From positions 1 to 64,000 of the forward strand of contig JALHNL010000006.1 in NCBI GenBank assembly GCA_022843545.1: 64,000 bases of DNA, read 5' to 3'. The DNA comes from Phycisphaerales bacterium. GTDB taxonomy: Bacteria > Planctomycetota > Phycisphaerae > Phycisphaerales > UBA1924. A model generated the notes under the pieces. The model was not told the origin of the DNA and did not search any database. It saw only the letters and a list, made by a program, of their open reading frames with translations. Made by a program: the position numbers and the translations under genes. Below are positions 62,693 through 64,000 of the stretch, in pieces (position 1 is the first letter of the stretch; every line of letters starts with the position of its first letter).

Positions 62693-63172
62693 TCATAAAT
62701 GATTGGGTCGAACTCCGCAGACAGATAGCTCCTGCAATACAGATTTTATGCACACGAGCTCGCTATGGGCACGGTCCACTAATCTCTGGAGTTCGTTCAG
62801 ACTGGCTTGACGCTGTGCCTGGCCGGACGGCAGGCGATAACAATTCGGATTGCCCGCCTGCTCCTCGATCACCTCACTACAACTGTTGCTCATCTGATGA
62901 AGCAAGTTTCGAACCGTGTCAAACTGCACGGCACTACCGATGTCATCGTGTCGGGACATCCACTGCCGAATGTCGTTTGTTGAAATCCAGCCGTCAGGCC
63001 TCGGAGTTGAAGAACCAGAACGGGGTCTGCGCGGGACGTGTGGCGAAGGGAGCTTGACTTCGGGGTCCGGGTAACCAGTTGGTCGCTGAACAAAGGTGTT
63101 GGGTTGCGTACTTTCAGAAGATTTTCCATTGGTTAAAATATGAATGCTGCTCAAAGCTACGAATCTAGACAT
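62693..63172 (-). CDS. Probable winged-helix-containing small protein
   Basis: I prefer the ATG at 63172 (MSRFVALSSIHILTNG); a longer frame from 63280 adds 36 residues without clear features. The middle is Pro/Ser-rich. Then WISTNDIRQWMSRHDDIGSA, TVRNLLHQMSNSCSEVIEE and NPNCYRLP follow the helix-helix-turn-helix-wing order of a winged-helix DNA-binding fold. A short coiled coil (SLNELQRLVDRAHSEL) ends the protein. It could be a regulator of the accessory block. The fold is inferred from pattern only. Confidence 0.5.
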   Translation of the reverse strand: MSRFVALSSIHILTNGKSSESTQPNTFVQRPTGYPDPEVKLPSPHVPRRPRSGSSTPRPDGWISTNDIRQWMSRHDDIGSAVQFDTVRNLLHQMSNSCSEVIEEQAGNPNCYRLPSGQAQRQASLNELQRLVDRAHSELVCIKSVLQELSVCGVRPNHL

Positions 63173-63741
63173 AGCAAATCGCGTATCGGGCATGCACATG
63201 GCCTCCGGTGAATTCGGATCGCGTAGCCGTGACCGTACCAGATGCCCCGGGGCGACGTATCCCTTGGACGGGCTACCCACAACATTTGCTCAATCTGAGT
63301 GCCGAGAAAGGAGCGGTGTGCTCCTTGACGGCCCGCAGGACCGGGATACGTTAGGGGGCGGAACGCTTCGCCATGCCGCATCCGTGCGTGCAGAGTTGCC
63401 CGGGACTCACTACGCCCCCGTAGAGAACGGGCGCGATTGGCGGGAGTCTTGCGGGGGCTGCTTGGTGGCACCAAGTTCGACTCATCGGTCGCGCGGCGAG
63501 CGGCGTGATATGGGTGCCGATCAAGGACGCACTCTGACTGAAGCAGATGTTGAACGGAAGTCCGCGGTCCGCAGCCCCGTGTGTCGCGCGTGAGAATGGG
63601 ATTGCGATCTTCTTTCACAAACCCGAGGCTTGTCTGCTTGCCGTCCAGCTCGCGGTGGCCTTCGTCCCAGGCTTGATGTCTCAAGGCAGATGGGCAATCG
63701 CCGTGAGCGATCTCCGGCGGCACCGGCCGGGACAGGAACAG
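63173..63741. other. Intergenic stretch, no convincing gene
   Basis: A 188-codon minus-strand frame (63157-63723) crosses this stretch, but it is Arg/Pro/His-rich with no domain or ribosome site. It looks like a chance frame. Confidence 0.4.
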
Positions 63742-64000
63742 TCATGGCCTTTCTTCTGCTTCAAGTGAATCCCCGAACGCGTCCAGCCGAGATCGAAGGC
63801 GCGCCTTGATCCCCTGAATCACATCCTTGGTCAGGCCCGTCGCGAGCGCAATCTGTCTTTCGGTGAGTTCCTCGCAGAGCCACCATCGCAGCACCATTTG
63901 TTCCGTGTCCGTCAGACGAGCGAGAACCTTTGCGACGAAGTCCTCCTCAGCCACGGGCGGGGCACAATTCGGCTGAATGCTGCGCGCCGCCTCGAAGATG
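63742..64000 (-). CDS. Sigma-region-4-like HTH protein (partial, N-terminus off right edge)
   Basis: The frame is open to the right edge; a GTG at 63954 would give 70 residues, but in-frame sequence continues upstream without a stop, so the gene is probably longer. The visible part, LARLTDTEQMVLRWWLCEEL then TERQIALATGLTKDVIQGIK, fits the helix-turn-helix of sigma-70 region 4 or related regulators. It would bind promoter DNA. Whether it is an ECF-type sigma factor cannot be told without the region 2 part. Confidence 0.65.
   Translation of the reverse strand, partial: IFEAARSIQPNCAPPVAEEDFVAKVLARLTDTEQMVLRWWLCEELTERQIALATGLTKDVIQGIKARLRSRLDAFGDSLEAEERP

Noticed and set aside
63157-63723. 188-codon minus-strand frame near the right end
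   Set aside because: It has no ribosome site or domain, is Arg/His/Pro-rich, and overlaps the start region of a better-supported gene.

Overview
The window is GC-rich and reads as a chromosomal segment of a planctomycete, most likely of the Phycisphaerae type. This is inferred from several features: a surface protein whose N-terminus resembles the planctomycete FE-x-LE-x-R-x-L motif, multi-kilobase Rhs/YD-repeat proteins with signal peptides, a dockerin-like insertion, a CxxCGYD zinc-ribbon membrane protein, a pyrophosphate-type phosphofructokinase, bactofilins and a divergent type II secretion/type IV pilus operon. No rRNA, tRNA or CRISPR array was recognised.

Region 1 (1-23.4 kb) looks like ordinary chromosome. 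It holds a secreted PPC-type protein cut by the left edge, an Hpt protein next to a REC-GGDEF diguanylate cyclase, a PagL-like outer-membrane lipid A deacylase candidate, two secreted amidohydrolase-like proteins, a PPi-type phosphofructokinase, a three-gene envelope operon ending in a MauE-like/prepilin fusion, a BaiN/HI0933 flavoprotein, two bactofilin-type proteins plus a coiled-coil protein, and on the minus strand a translationally coupled secretion operon (secretin D, ATPase E, C/PilP-like, L-like, M/PilO-like, TPR lipoprotein).

Region 2 (23.5-36.1 kb) is a polymorphic-toxin locus read on the minus strand. A giant secreted Rhs protein (about 3,190 aa) ends in a candidate nuclease tip and is followed by a candidate immunity gene. 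Downstream lie two displaced pieces of the same Rhs core. One carries an AHH-type nuclease tip with an overlapping Imm11-like immunity gene. The other is a bare stub beside the secretin operon.

Region 3 (36.1-50.6 kb) starts with a degenerate stretch containing a frameshifted GT32-type glycosyltransferase. It continues as a defence island: a type III-like restriction helicase-nuclease, a protein with a DisA/DAC-like C-terminal domain, and a beta-class adenine methyltransferase in one operon. Diverging from it are a NurA-like nuclease and a HerA-like ATPase, and a second DNA methyltransferase faces HerA tail to tail. This combination is the best candidate in the window for an undescribed system.

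Region 4 (50.6-58.7 kb) has a second secreted Rhs protein with a dockerin-like insertion and a Cys-rich tip, a small zinc-ribbon membrane protein behind it, and a small secreted protein. Region 5 (58.7-64 kb) is accessory DNA of mobile-element flavour: a ParB-like N-terminus fused to the C-terminal part of a conjugative relaxase helicase, several small unknown genes, a probable winged-helix protein and a sigma-region-4-like HTH gene cut by the right edge.
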